DNA of 16,360 nt from Oscillospiraceae bacterium. GTDB taxonomy: Bacteria > Bacillota_A > Clostridia > Oscillospirales > Ruminococcaceae. A program made the translations under genes and the position numbers. Shown here piece after piece: positions 7,701 through 13,975 of the stretch. The notes under the pieces were generated by a model. That model saw only the letters and a list, made by a program, of their open reading frames with translations, ran no database searches and was not told the origin of the DNA. The stretch is taken from assembly GCA_900766795.1 (NCBI GenBank), contig CAAFWX010000272.1, positions 1 to 16,360 on the forward strand. Reading direction: 5' to 3'. Position 1 is the first letter of the stretch, and the number at the start of each line of letters is the position of its first letter.

Positions 7701-8110
7701 CGTTTACAGCCCGAAAGCGCGATAAGCCCGCCGCTGTATTTCGCAAGGGTGCTTCTGTCGCAGCGCGGAACATCAAAATAACCGTTCAGCGAAGCGTCGG
7801 AAATCAGCTTGCAGAGGTTGCGGTAGCCCTCGTTGTCCATGCACAGCAGGGTGAGATGATTCGGCTCGGACAGGCGGCTTCGCTCCAGCCTGTTTTCCGC
7901 AACATACACCTCGCAGCCGATTATCGGCTTTATCCCCTGCGCCAGACATTCGCGGTAGAACTCCACCGCGCCGTAAAGCGCGCCGTGGTCGGTTATCGCA
8001 AGGGCGGGGCAGCCAAGCTCCTTCGCCCTCGCCACAAGCGGAGCAAGCCTGCAGGCGCCGTCCAGCAGGCTGTATTCCGTGTGAACATGAAGATGGACAA
8101 ATTCGCTCAA
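4736..8110 (-). CDS. dnaE: DNA polymerase III subunit alpha
   Basis: A replicative C-family DNA polymerase of 1124 residues, normal for DnaE. The N-terminal PHP domain opens with VHLHVHTEYSLLDG and keeps the metal-binding pattern H6/H8, D41-H42, E67, H85 and NDVHY (201-205). The palm follows, with GPGRGSGAGS (349-358) and PDFDIDF (390-396), giving catalytic D391 and D393, and MDFLGL with D541. The fingers come next, then a helix-hairpin-helix near 860-870, a beta-clamp-binding QLDLF (899-903) and a C-terminal OB fold (about 965-1042). The start is a TTG at 8110, backed by AAGGAGG about 9 nt upstream. No promoter is evident in the 71 bp upstream, so it is probably co-transcribed with the DUF389 gene. 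Clostridia usually also have PolC elsewhere. Confidence 0.98.
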   Translation of the reverse strand: MSEFVHLHVHTEYSLLDGACRLAPLVARAKELGCPALAITDHGALYGAVEFYRECLAQGIKPIIGCEVYVAENRLERSRLSEPNHLTLLCMDNEGYRNLCKLISDASLNGYFDVPRCDRSTLAKYSGGLIALSGCKRGEIPRLLSQNRFSEARAAAEWYTDTFRGRFYIEIMNHQGADGAAAVQRLRNFARGQGLPVCPTNDVHYIKPEGAFAQRVLSCIGQNKRLSEKNPLALPTEEYYLKDYAQMRELFTAEELAVTVEIASRCNVEFEFGVTKLPLFTQEGVSDNAAYFRRLCFKGAEKRYGALSAEVVERLEYELSVITRMGYVDYYLIVWDFIRYARSQDIPVGPGRGSGAGSLCAYCMGITDIDPLRFNLLFERFLNPERVSMPDFDIDFCNERRGEVIEYVRRRYGADHVAQIIAFDTMKAKGALRDAARVMGISAPIADSAARLIGSANSTLSEEAEHGELAALCAKNRDAASLVRVAMEIEGMPRHTTVHAAGIVITRDPVTEYVPLQRDDGEVVTQYTMGILEKLGLLKMDFLGLRNLTVIKKTVDSIRSRQPDFDLSCIDEYDPAVYEMLSNGGTCGVFQFESAGMTSVLSRLKPASPEDLTAALALYRPGPMASIPTYIENRHKAPEEITYKHPLLRDILSVTYGCIVYQEQVMQICRDIGGYSYGRADSVRRVMSKKKHAEMELERGAFIYGTESNCGAVANGVPEAVANEIFDEMSSFASYAFNKSHAAAYAVLAYRTAYLRCHYYLDYMPVLITSVLDWTDKMAEYIADLSDNGVKLLPPDVNKSFAGFTEENGAVRFGLLAIKNLGRVFISALVRERQRGEFASVQDFCVRMAGQDNNRRTMDALIRAGAFDCFPQNRRQLMQNCDPLLDFAAREYSRESSGQLDLFGAEDKQQGFVFTPAPELSRIQLLQLEKETLGLYVSGHPADEYADRSDVDGMYIADVLGLSDGRAVSITALCTSARQHSAKNGLLMAFAAFEDGTGAIDGVIFSELMVAMGRLPEGEVCTVRGRVSIKNGRTSLVCEKITPAAKQPQRTLRTVFVNLPSNDAQKIAAVSTVLKRHSGMEKARVCFSDTREVKKLHGLHGVNISAALLRELEKICGSGNVIVK

Positions 8111-8181
8111 GGCCGCTCACCTCCTTACCAAAAAACAAAACCGCACACCCACGCACAGCCGCAGGTCGCCCCTGAACCTTT

Positions 8182-9144
8182 TCAGGTGTGATTTTGTATT
8201 ATCCTAAGCGTGTAACCCTCAAGATGATAGTCGGGGAGCTTTTCGCTCTCTGCGGCAATCTCCTCCTCGGAGATGTACCGCCCGATAACCGCAAGGGTAA
8301 TCTGCTTCTCGGACAGGTCGCTTTCCTGCCGCACAATCATGAGGTCGTCCTGCGAAAACTCCTGCTCGACAAAGCTGTCGATGTGCGCCTGCGTCACGCT
8401 GTCCCGTACCGTGAAGCCCGCAGATATAATGCTCGGGATAACGGTGACGACGACAAGAACAACAATCTGCGTGTTCAGCCGCTTTAGCTTTTTCGCGGGA
8501 AGCTCCTGCTTTTCGGGCATTCCGAGCGCCTTTGCGATTAACCCCGAGGAAATCGCGATGAAAAGCGTGTTTATGAAGAACAGGTAGAATCCGCCCGCGA
8601 AGAAACGGATATCACCGTTTGCAATGCCGTAGCCTGCGGTGCAAAGCGGCGGCATAAGCGCCGTTGCAATGGCAACGCCGGGGATAACGTTGGTGCGCTC
8701 TTTTCGGGTGCAGCCTATCATGCCCGCAAGCCCGCCGCAAATGGCAATGATTACGTCCCACACCGTGGGGCGGGTGCGGGCGAGAAGCTCTGAGGTGACT
8801 GCGGACAGCGGAGATATCGTGAAATAAATCGTAGAGGTCACAAGGCTTATCAGCACCTGAACCCCGAAGCGAATCAACGCATGGAAGAACAGCCACAAAT
8901 CCTTTGAAGCAATGCTGTAACCCATGGTGATGATGCCGCTCATAAGCGGAGAGATAAGCATTGCGCCGATGATGACGGCAGTGGAATTTGTGTTAAGCCC
9001 GACGCAGGCAATTAGTATCGCCATCATCAGTATACACATATTCGACCCGCGTATGCGGGTGTTGTCAATCATCATCTTGTGAATGTCCTCGCGGGACATC
9101 ATGTTGTCTTTCACATTAAAGGTATCCTTGAGAATCTTAAGCAT
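8182..9144 (-). CDS. DUF389 family membrane protein
   Basis: A 320-residue multi-span membrane protein of the uncharacterised DUF389 family. A cytosolic N-terminus (1-34) is followed by six to seven hydrophobic segments between about 36 and 245, with the conserved stretches AVIIGAMLISPLMSG (56-70) and VAIATALMPPLCTAGYG (157-173). The C-terminal 75 residues are soluble. No biochemical function is established with confidence, so none is assigned. The start ATG has AAAGGAC 8 nt upstream. A 6-bp stem-loop (CCTGAA/TTCAGG, 8171-8186) covers the stop codon without a U-run, so transcription may continue into dnaE 71 bp further on. It is third in a run of poorly characterised membrane genes. Confidence 0.88.
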   Translation of the reverse strand: MLKILKDTFNVKDNMMSREDIHKMMIDNTRIRGSNMCILMMAILIACVGLNTNSTAVIIGAMLISPLMSGIITMGYSIASKDLWLFFHALIRFGVQVLISLVTSTIYFTISPLSAVTSELLARTRPTVWDVIIAICGGLAGMIGCTRKERTNVIPGVAIATALMPPLCTAGYGIANGDIRFFAGGFYLFFINTLFIAISSGLIAKALGMPEKQELPAKKLKRLNTQIVVLVVVTVIPSIISAGFTVRDSVTQAHIDSFVEQEFSQDDLMIVRQESDLSEKQITLAVIGRYISEEEIAAESEKLPDYHLEGYTLRIIQNHT

Positions 9145-9164
9145 TGATGTCAGTCCTTTTATAG

Positions 9165-9186
9165 AAAATTGTCTGCGCTTGCAGAC
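9165..9186 (-). terminator. Intergenic stem-loop between the DUF554 and DUF389 genes
   Basis: GTCTGC (9171-9176) and GCAGAC (9181-9186) form a 6-bp stem with a 4-nt loop. On the minus strand it is followed by AATTTTC. It could be a leaky terminator or an RNA-processing site that adjusts expression of the downstream genes. Confidence 0.35.
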
Positions 9187-9201
9187 CGCAGGGGTGTTGT
9201 G

Positions 9202-9888
9202 TCAGAAGCCGAACAGCCCCCGTATTGCAAAGAAAACAGGCGGCACAAGCAGTGCGGGAAGCATGTTGAGCGTTTTCATGTCCTTTAACTTCAGAATGCC
9301 TATGCCCGACGCGGTGATAAGAAACCCGCCCACAAGCGAAATCTCCGTCATAAGCCCGCCCTGCGTCAGAACGGGCGCAAGCCACCCCGCACAAAGATAT
9401 ATCGCGCCCTGCCAGCAGAACAGCACCGCTGCCGCCGCCATCATGCCGAAGCCGTAGGTGCTTGCTAGCGCCATTGATGTCACGAAATCCAGCGTTGCGT
9501 TGGTGAACAGATATGTGTTGTCGCCGTAAAGCGCGGAGTTTATCGGCCCCAGAATGGACAGCGTGCCGATGCAGAACATTAGAATACCCGTAGACAGCCC
9601 CTGCCCGAGATTTGATTTCGAGAACCTTGCCACAAGCGCGTTGAATTTGTCGTCAAGGTCAATTATATACCCCACAAGGCTTCCCAGCGCCAGCGCTATG
9701 ATAAACAACACGGGAAATTTGCTTTCGGGCATGTTTTTGCACACCGCATTTATGCCGATTCCGATTGCCGCAAGACCCATGGCATTGTAAAGCGCGTCGC
9801 GGTATTTCTCCTTTATTCCCTTTCGGAGAAGCCCGCCAAGAGCCGAGCCTACAACAATCGCGCCTGTATTAACTATCGTTCCTATCAT
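9202..9888 (-). CDS. DUF554 family membrane protein (YqgA-like)
   Basis: A 228-residue hydrophobic protein matching the DUF554 family: the start MIGTIVNTGAIVVGSALGGL, an internal MGLAAIGIGI, the segment FCIGTLSILGPI, and a final helix near the C-terminus. About seven membrane segments are visible. It has been discussed as a putative transporter, but its substrate is not known. The ATG begins 1 nt after the stop of the DUF3810 gene, and its likely ribosome-binding GGAG sits inside that gene, so the two are translationally coupled. The DUF389 gene follows after 57 bp. Confidence 0.88.
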   Translation of the reverse strand: MIGTIVNTGAIVVGSALGGLLRKGIKEKYRDALYNAMGLAAIGIGINAVCKNMPESKFPVLFIIALALGSLVGYIIDLDDKFNALVARFSKSNLGQGLSTGILMFCIGTLSILGPINSALYGDNTYLFTNATLDFVTSMALASTYGFGMMAAAAVLFCWQGAIYLCAGWLAPVLTQGGLMTEISLVGGFLITASGIGILKLKDMKTLNMLPALLVPPVFFAIRGLFGF

Positions 9889-9889
9889 A

Positions 9890-10987
9890 TTATTCCGTAC
9901 TCCAAACCTTTTCGTAGTATGCTAGGATAAGCGCTGTCACCTGATTGTAGCTGAGCGTACCCGCTTCTACTCCCTGCGCTTTGATGAATGTGTCGTTTGC
10001 TGCGCTCGCCGCCTGCTGAACCTTTCCGCGGTGAGCGTCGATAAATCTGTTGTCTGCGGCAAAATCCGCCCGCATTCCGTCGGTGACATATTGATTCGCA
10101 GCCGCCCACAGCTCCTTGTCGTATTTGTAGAGAGCGTTCGAGCAGTGCTTGTAGGCTTCCATGTACCCCGAATAGCGAAACTCTCCGTACTCGCTGTTTA
10201 TGCAGGACAAAAAGGCGAGGAAGTTGCACTCGTCCTCCCGCGCAAATCCGCGCGAATGCGCGCTTTCGTGCGAGGCGGTGTAGGGTATCGCGTAATCGGG
10301 CTGCGCGGTGTTTACGTTGCACTCCGAAAAGAACGGGAAGTACATCCCCACAATAAGCGTATACGACCACTGCTCCGAAAGCAGGACAGGCTTCTGACGC
10401 CATGTTCCCGTCCACAAAAAGGGATAGTCCTCCCGAAGCGCCTTGTAGCCGCTTTCCGTGCGGGTAAGCTCCTCAAACACGCTCACATTGAAGCTTACGC
10501 AGCCGTTTTCGTCCGTCGCAAGTCCCTCGCGCTCACGCGCGGCGTTCTGCGCAAGCTCGCAGCATACGGCGTAAAGCTGCTCGGCGGTTTTCTGCGAGGT
10601 GTCAAGCTCCATAAGCTGCGCCATGGGATAGCGGTAGAAATTCGCCCCATGCCCCAGCATATACATAAAGCAGGCAATCGAAAGCGCCGCGCACACCCCG
10701 CGCGCAGCTTTCACGGCGGTGCGTTTGCGGTTTTCGCTGCTTTTAAGCTTCCGAACCAGAAGCACCACAAGAAACACCGCAAGCGGCAGCGCAAGCACCA
10801 CCAGCAGTTCCGTCAGCGAAACGGGAATAAGGCTTGTCACAAACCCAATCGGCACCGTCAAGACCTTGAACAGCCCGCGCGAAAAGACATATTCCGCAAC
10901 GCTCGGAAAAAACGGCAGCAGAAAATACATCAGCGCCGCCGCCACCAGCGGAATGAAAATCCATACCGCTTTGAGAAACTTTTTCAC
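9890..10987 (-). CDS. DUF3810 family putative membrane zinc metallopeptidase
   Basis: A 365-residue protein with three membrane helices at the N-terminus (about 7-28, 43-78 and 97-112) and a soluble domain outside the membrane. The domain carries HESAH (240-244), a zinc-protease HExxH motif, followed by SRGFAREDECNF with acidic residues that could supply the third ligand. This arrangement is characteristic of DUF3810, whose substrates are unknown. I place the start at the GTG at 10987, with GGAGG 7 nt upstream. The in-frame ATG at 11050 lies in the -35 box of the promoter (11022-11050) and cannot be used by that transcript. It is the first gene of a run with DUF554 and DUF389. Peptidase activity is inferred from the motif only. 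Confidence 0.88.
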   Translation of the reverse strand: MKKFLKAVWIFIPLVAAALMYFLLPFFPSVAEYVFSRGLFKVLTVPIGFVTSLIPVSLTELLVVLALPLAVFLVVLLVRKLKSSENRKRTAVKAARGVCAALSIACFMYMLGHGANFYRYPMAQLMELDTSQKTAEQLYAVCCELAQNAAREREGLATDENGCVSFNVSVFEELTRTESGYKALREDYPFLWTGTWRQKPVLLSEQWSYTLIVGMYFPFFSECNVNTAQPDYAIPYTASHESAHSRGFAREDECNFLAFLSCINSEYGEFRYSGYMEAYKHCSNALYKYDKELWAAANQYVTDGMRADFAADNRFIDAHRGKVQQAASAANDTFIKAQGVEAGTLSYNQVTALILAYYEKVWSTE

Positions 10988-11021
10988 GTTGTTTCCTCCA
11001 TCTACGACTTGATACTCTTTA

Positions 11022-11050
11022 ATTATACTCCGCTCGGAGTTTCCCGTCAA
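11022..11050 (-). promoter_or_regulatory. Promoter of the DUF3810-DUF554-DUF389(-dnaE) unit
   Basis: On the minus strand TTGACG (11045-11050) and TATAAT (11022-11027) are separated by 17 bp, close to perfect consensus. The transcript would begin about 30 nt before the GTG start codon of the DUF3810 gene. Confidence 0.88.
11027..11040. promoter_or_regulatory. Perfect dyad in the DUF3810 promoter spacer (possible operator)
   Basis: ACTCCG-CT-CGGAGT is a perfect 6+6 inverted repeat sitting between the -35 and -10 boxes and touching the -10. A dimeric repressor binding there would block the promoter. It could also be chance; no second copy was noticed in the window. Confidence 0.4.
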
Positions 11051-11088
11051 CGATTATCTTCAAATTTCAAGAAAATTTCAAAAAACTC

Positions 11089-11117
11089 TTGACAAAAAGG
11101 ACAAAGTATGATAAAAT
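11089..11117 (+). promoter_or_regulatory. Promoter of the tRNA-Leu gene
   Basis: TTGACA (11089-11094) and TAAAAT (11112-11117) are separated by 17 bp. The tRNA begins about 34 bp downstream of the -10. It diverges from the DUF3810 promoter, with about 38 bp between the two -35 boxes. Confidence 0.88.
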
Positions 11118-11150
11118 AATTTACGTTGCAGCGAAAGCTTGCAGGATTAT

Positions 11151-11237
11151 GCAGGTGTGGCGGAATTGGCAGACGCGCTAGCTTCAGGTGCTAGTGATCG
11201 CAAGGTCATGTGGGTTCAAGTCCCGTCACCTGCACCA
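11151..11237 (+). tRNA. tRNA-Leu (anticodon CAG)
   Basis: An 87-nt class II tRNA with encoded CCA. The acceptor stem is GCAGGTG/CACCTGC with discriminator A. The D arm is GCGGAATTGGCAGACGC. The anticodon stem CTAGC/GCTAG holds the loop TTCAGGT with anticodon CAG at 11185-11187, which reads CUG leucine codons. The long variable arm TGATCGCAAGGTCA is typical of leucine tRNAs, and the T arm contains GGTTCAAGTCC. It is a single-gene unit with its own promoter and a strong terminator hairpin just downstream. Confidence 0.97.
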
Positions 11238-11239
11238 AC

Positions 11240-11279
11240 GTTTTCGCCGCGAATGACGCGGCGAAAACATCCGATTTTT
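11240..11279 (+). terminator. Terminator after tRNA-Leu
   Basis: A perfect 12-bp stem, GTTTTCGCCGCG / CGCGGCGAAAAC (11240-11268), has a 5-nt loop. A T-run follows after a 6-nt gap (11275-11279). The stem starts 2 bp after the tRNA CCA. Confidence 0.75.
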
Positions 11280-11315
11280 CTCGTGGCTTTGTGCTGCGTT
11301 ATATTTGATAATTGG

Positions 11316-11345
11316 GGGGCGGCAATAGTCGCCTCTTTAATTTTT
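11316..11345 (+). terminator. Second terminator-like hairpin ahead of the DUF3592 gene
   Basis: GGGGCGGC-type sequence pairs with GTCGCCTC (8 positions with G-U wobbles, 11316-11335) around the loop AATA. TTTAATTTTT follows. It ends 16 bp before the DUF3592 ribosome-binding site, so it may be a back-up stop for the tRNA transcript or an attenuator for the next gene. Confidence 0.5.
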
Positions 11346-11371
11346 CTCGGGATTATACGGGAGGAGAACCT

Positions 11372-11851
11372 ATGAGAATCCAAATTCGTAAGGTGCCGAA
11401 AGGCTTTATTCTGTTTTTTGTGTTTTTTGTCTTAGCGATAGCGTTTCTAAGCGTTGCGGCAGCCATGGGGCTTACCGAAAGCCAAACGCGCAGGGGCTGC
11501 ACCGTGCAGACTACTGCCACCGTAATACGGCTGGACACGAAAAACTCGTCGGATTCGGAGGGCGCAGCCTACGCGCCGGTGCTGATGTTTGCTGCGGCGG
11601 ACGGGGAAACCTACACCGTTTGCGGCAGCGTGTACACGAACCCCTGTAAATACTCGCGCGGCGACCGCGTTGAAATCCGCTACAACCCCGACAAGCCCGA
11701 GAAGTTCTACATAAAGGGAAGCATCGGGCTGTACATTTTTTCAATCATCTTCGGCAGCATCGGCGGAGTTTTTCTTGCCGTTTGTATGATATTTGTTTTG
11801 GTGACGATATTTGCAGCGAAAAGTGCGAAACCACAAAAGGATACATTGTAA
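11372..11851 (+). CDS. DUF3592 domain membrane protein
   Basis: A 159-residue protein with an N-terminal membrane helix (about residues 10-32), an extracytoplasmic segment and a C-terminal helix (about 115-145). The middle segment has the DUF3592 pattern: TATVIRLD, then APVLMFAAADGETYTV, then YSRGDRVEIRYNPDKPEKFY. The function of this family is unknown. The ATG at 11372 has GGAGGAG about 6 nt upstream; the longer frame to 11312 would start inside the upstream hairpin and lacks a ribosome-binding site. No convincing promoter lies between the tRNA terminator and the gene, so low readthrough or a poorly matched promoter near 11300 would have to supply transcription. Confidence 0.82.
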   Translation: MRIQIRKVPKGFILFFVFFVLAIAFLSVAAAMGLTESQTRRGCTVQTTATVIRLDTKNSSDSEGAAYAPVLMFAAADGETYTVCGSVYTNPCKYSRGDRVEIRYNPDKPEKFYIKGSIGLYIFSIIFGSIGGVFLAVCMIFVLVTIFAAKSAKPQKDTL

Positions 11852-11858
11852 CACATAA

Positions 11859-11892
11859 TAAAAAAACGGGCGAGGTTTCTCGTCCGTTTTTT
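11859..11892. terminator. Bidirectional terminator between the DUF3592 and lipid kinase genes
   Basis: CGGGCGAG (11867-11874) pairs with CTCGTCCG (11879-11886) around a 4-nt loop. It is flanked by an A-rich run on the left and TTTTTT on the right, so it serves both the plus-strand DUF3592 gene and the convergent minus-strand kinase gene. Confidence 0.9.
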
Positions 11893-11896
11893 ATTG

Positions 11897-12826
11897 TCAG
11901 AAATCTATCTGCTCACTAAAGTCCTCTGGCGGCACGGCAAGCAGCATTGCCTGCTTTTGAGCGGAAATCTCGGCGCGGGTGCTGCTTCCGCCGAACTCTC
12001 CGTCCAAATCCCACGAAATCGGCTCGCTGCTTTCTATCACAATCTGCGGGGTGCGGATTCGGATTATGCTGTCGCTCGGGCAGTGCTCATCGTTCGCGGC
12101 GGCACGGATTTTTTCAAGCTCCGCAAGGCTGTGCGGCGTGCGGATAAACAGGCAGTCAAGCAGCCCGTCGTCCATTGCCGCGCCCTCGGGAATAAGCTTC
12201 GTCATGCCCGCAACGGAGAGAGTGTTCCCCGTCATGCCGAACACAAAATCCCCCTCGATGGTTTCGCCGTTTGCGGTTATCTTCAAATGCGAGGACTTCT
12301 CCGAAAAGTAGTTCAAATCAAACAGCTTCACGCCCTGCAAAAAGTACGCAAACGCGCCGAATACGTTAATCAGCTGCCTGTCGGTGGAATAGCTTACCTC
12401 CGAAAACGCGCCGAACGCCGCAACATACGCAAACCGCTCGCCGTTGAACATACCTGCGTCTACGCGGCGGAAATTCCCCCTTACGATAACGTCCGCAGCC
12501 TGCGTCATAACGCGCGGGAGATTAAGCGACGAAGCGAAGTCGTTCATCGTCCCCGCAGGGATATAGCCGCAGGGCTTCCCGCCGTGGCGCTTCATTCCGT
12601 CGAAAAGCTCGTGGAGCATTCCGTCGCCGCCGCACGAGCACACAAGGTCGTATTCCCCGGCATATTCCGCGATAAAGTCCCTGCCGTCGCCCTGCCGCGA
12701 GGTGGGGTGCGCAACGACGTCATAGCCGTCTGCGGTGAATATGGATATAATTTCGGGAAGCGCGCGGACAATTCCGCCCTTTCCCGAAACGGGATTGTAT
12801 ACAAGCAGGAGTTTTTTTCTGGACAT
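11897..12826 (-). CDS. Diacylglycerol kinase family lipid kinase
   Basis: A 309-residue cytoplasmic or peripheral membrane enzyme of the DAGK/YegS/BmrU superfamily, which transfers phosphate from ATP to a lipid alcohol. The N-terminal LLLVYNPVSGKG (6-17), nucleotide-binding CGGDGMLHEL (65-74) and PAGTMNDFA (90-98) define the catalytic domain. The C-terminal half (about 120-300) is the beta-sandwich domain containing AAMDDGLLDCLF. The substrate may be diacylglycerol, recycled in phospholipid and lipoteichoic acid turnover, but relatives use other lipids, so I give no gene symbol. The ATG at 12826 has GGAGG about 5 nt upstream. It has its own consensus promoter and a shared bidirectional terminator, so it is a single-gene unit. 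Confidence 0.92.
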   Translation of the reverse strand: MSRKKLLLVYNPVSGKGGIVRALPEIISIFTADGYDVVAHPTSRQGDGRDFIAEYAGEYDLVCSCGGDGMLHELFDGMKRHGGKPCGYIPAGTMNDFASSLNLPRVMTQAADVIVRGNFRRVDAGMFNGERFAYVAAFGAFSEVSYSTDRQLINVFGAFAYFLQGVKLFDLNYFSEKSSHLKITANGETIEGDFVFGMTGNTLSVAGMTKLIPEGAAMDDGLLDCLFIRTPHSLAELEKIRAAANDEHCPSDSIIRIRTPQIVIESSEPISWDLDGEFGGSSTRAEISAQKQAMLLAVPPEDFSEQIDF

Positions 12827-12864
12827 ATCTTCCTCCGTAAATAATGCGCTGTTGTATTGTATTT

Positions 12865-12893
12865 ATTGTAAGATAATCTGCGCGGAATGTCAA
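12865..12893 (-). promoter_or_regulatory. Promoter of the lipid kinase gene
   Basis: On the minus strand TTGACA (12888-12893) and TACAAT (12865-12870) are separated by 17 bp, about 40 bp upstream of the start codon. Confidence 0.88.
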
Positions 12894-12913
12894 TATCAAA
12901 AGCGGAAATTTTG

Positions 12914-12931
12914 TGTGAAATTATTTTCACA
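12914..12931. promoter_or_regulatory. Dyad TGTGAAA-N4-TTTCACA in the divergent intergenic region
   Basis: A perfect 7+7 inverted repeat with a TTAT spacer lies about 20 bp upstream of the kinase -35 box and 80 bp upstream of the adaptor gene. Its right half overlaps TTCACA (12926-12931), which with ATAAAT (12950-12955) 18 bp on is the best, though weak, promoter candidate for the export operon. This fits an operator for that operon. No regulator gene is present in the window. Confidence 0.45.
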
Positions 12932-13012
12932 AATCGGTTTTTTCTCGGAATAAATCTCCCCTTTCCCCGCAACAATACAAGAGGAATGTTTTCTGAAAGG
13001 AACTGATGTGAT

Positions 13013-13975
13013 ATGAAGAAGATTTTTGCTGTGCTTGCGGTTTGCGCGGCGGCGGCGCTCTTGGCGGGGGCGGTGCCCGAGGCGGTGGAAAGCGCCGTGC
13101 CCGCTTCCAAAACCCTGTACGCTTCAACGCGCAGCTACTACGAGAGCGTGTCGGGAAGCGGCTCGCTGCGGTTTCTCGGCGAAAGGGACGTCACCAGCGC
13201 TTTTCCGCTTGTGCTGGGAAGCTTCTGCGTGGGCGAGGGCGACCGCGTGGAAATCGGCGACAGGATAGCCACCGTTGACCGCGAGGCAACGGCTACCCTC
13301 ATTCAGTCGCTCGGGCAGGTGTCGCAGCTTGCCGTGGCGGCGGCTGACCTCTCCACCGCCGTGGCGCTTATCCCGAGCGAGGTTACGGCAACAGCGGCGG
13401 GGCGGGTTATTTCCGTTGCGGGCAACGGCGCTTCCGTGGAGAGCGGGTACAGCATTGCGACCATCGCCGCAACAGACGAGCTTGCCGTGATGGCGTCAAT
13501 AAGCGAGCTTGACATCGCGCAGGTGCAAGAGGGACAGCGTGTGCTGTTTTCCCTCGCCGCCTACCCCGACGAGGTTTTCAGCGGCACGGTGAGCCATATC
13601 GCCGCCGCCGCACGCAACCAGTACAACGGCGCGGTGCTTGAAACGGTGGTGGACATCACCGTAAAGCCCGACGAGGCAGACCCGCGGCTCAAAAGCGGGC
13701 TTTCCGCGGACGTGGAGGTAATGCTCACCGAGCCGCGGCAGATTTGCGTGCTGCCGTATGAAGCGATAGCGCAGGACGAGGGCGGCGAGTATATCTACGT
13801 CTACGAAAACGGCGCCGCCGTGCGCAGAAACATCTTCACGGGCGCGGAGTTTTCCGACGGCGCGCAGGTGCTTAAAGGCGTGAGCGCGGGAGAAACGGTG
13901 CTTGCCGACCCCGAGGAAATCGCGGGGCGCAGCTTCATCAGAGTGGACGAAAAGGAGCAGGGTAGCAACGAATGA
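13013..13975 (+). CDS. MacA-like ABC efflux adaptor (membrane fusion protein)
   Basis: This 320-residue periplasmic-adaptor-family protein is anchored by an N-terminal hydrophobic segment (3-22). C11 is not in a lipobox, so it is probably membrane-anchored rather than a lipoprotein. Two lipoyl-like half motifs (about 62-92 and 122-152) flank only about 29 residues, where MacA proteins have a long coiled-coil hairpin. Beta-barrel (about 155-240) and membrane-proximal (about 243-312) domains follow. It would link to the permease encoded next and help move substrate out of the cell. The start ATG has AAAGGAA about 10 nt upstream. Its TGA overlaps the permease ATG (ATGA), so the two are tightly coupled. 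Confidence 0.88.
   Translation: MKKIFAVLAVCAAAALLAGAVPEAVESAVPASKTLYASTRSYYESVSGSGSLRFLGERDVTSAFPLVLGSFCVGEGDRVEIGDRIATVDREATATLIQSLGQVSQLAVAAADLSTAVALIPSEVTATAAGRVISVAGNGASVESGYSIATIAATDELAVMASISELDIAQVQEGQRVLFSLAAYPDEVFSGTVSHIAAAARNQYNGAVLETVVDITVKPDEADPRLKSGLSADVEVMLTEPRQICVLPYEAIAQDEGGEYIYVYENGAAVRRNIFTGAEFSDGAQVLKGVSAGETVLADPEEIAGRSFIRVDEKEQGSNE

Noticed and set aside
8160..8187. Possible remnant of the edge repeat (GGTCGCCCCT) between the DUF389 gene and dnaE
   Set aside because: Only about 10 bp match the repeat end, with no mirrored partner; chance cannot be excluded.
6614..8191. 525-codon plus-strand frame opposite dnaE
   Set aside because: It is a shadow of the GC-rich dnaE gene: Arg/His/Lys rich, with no domain and no promoter.
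10031..11092. 353-codon plus-strand frame opposite the DUF3810 gene
   Set aside because: It is antisense to a gene with a recognisable HExxH family signature and has a very basic, low-information C-terminus.
11139..11375. 78-codon frame with VAELADALASGASDRKVMWVQVPSPAP
   Set aside because: This is the well-known artefact of translating a leucine tRNA gene.
11894..12844. 316-codon plus-strand frame opposite the lipid kinase gene
   Set aside because: It is a shadow frame, Arg/His rich, and spans the bidirectional terminator region without any translation signal.
12914..12931. Catabolite-repressor (CRP or cre) site
   Set aside because: TGTGAAA-N4-TTTCACA resembles neither TGTGA-N6-TCACA of CRP nor the CcpA cre consensus closely enough; it is kept as an unassigned dyad.
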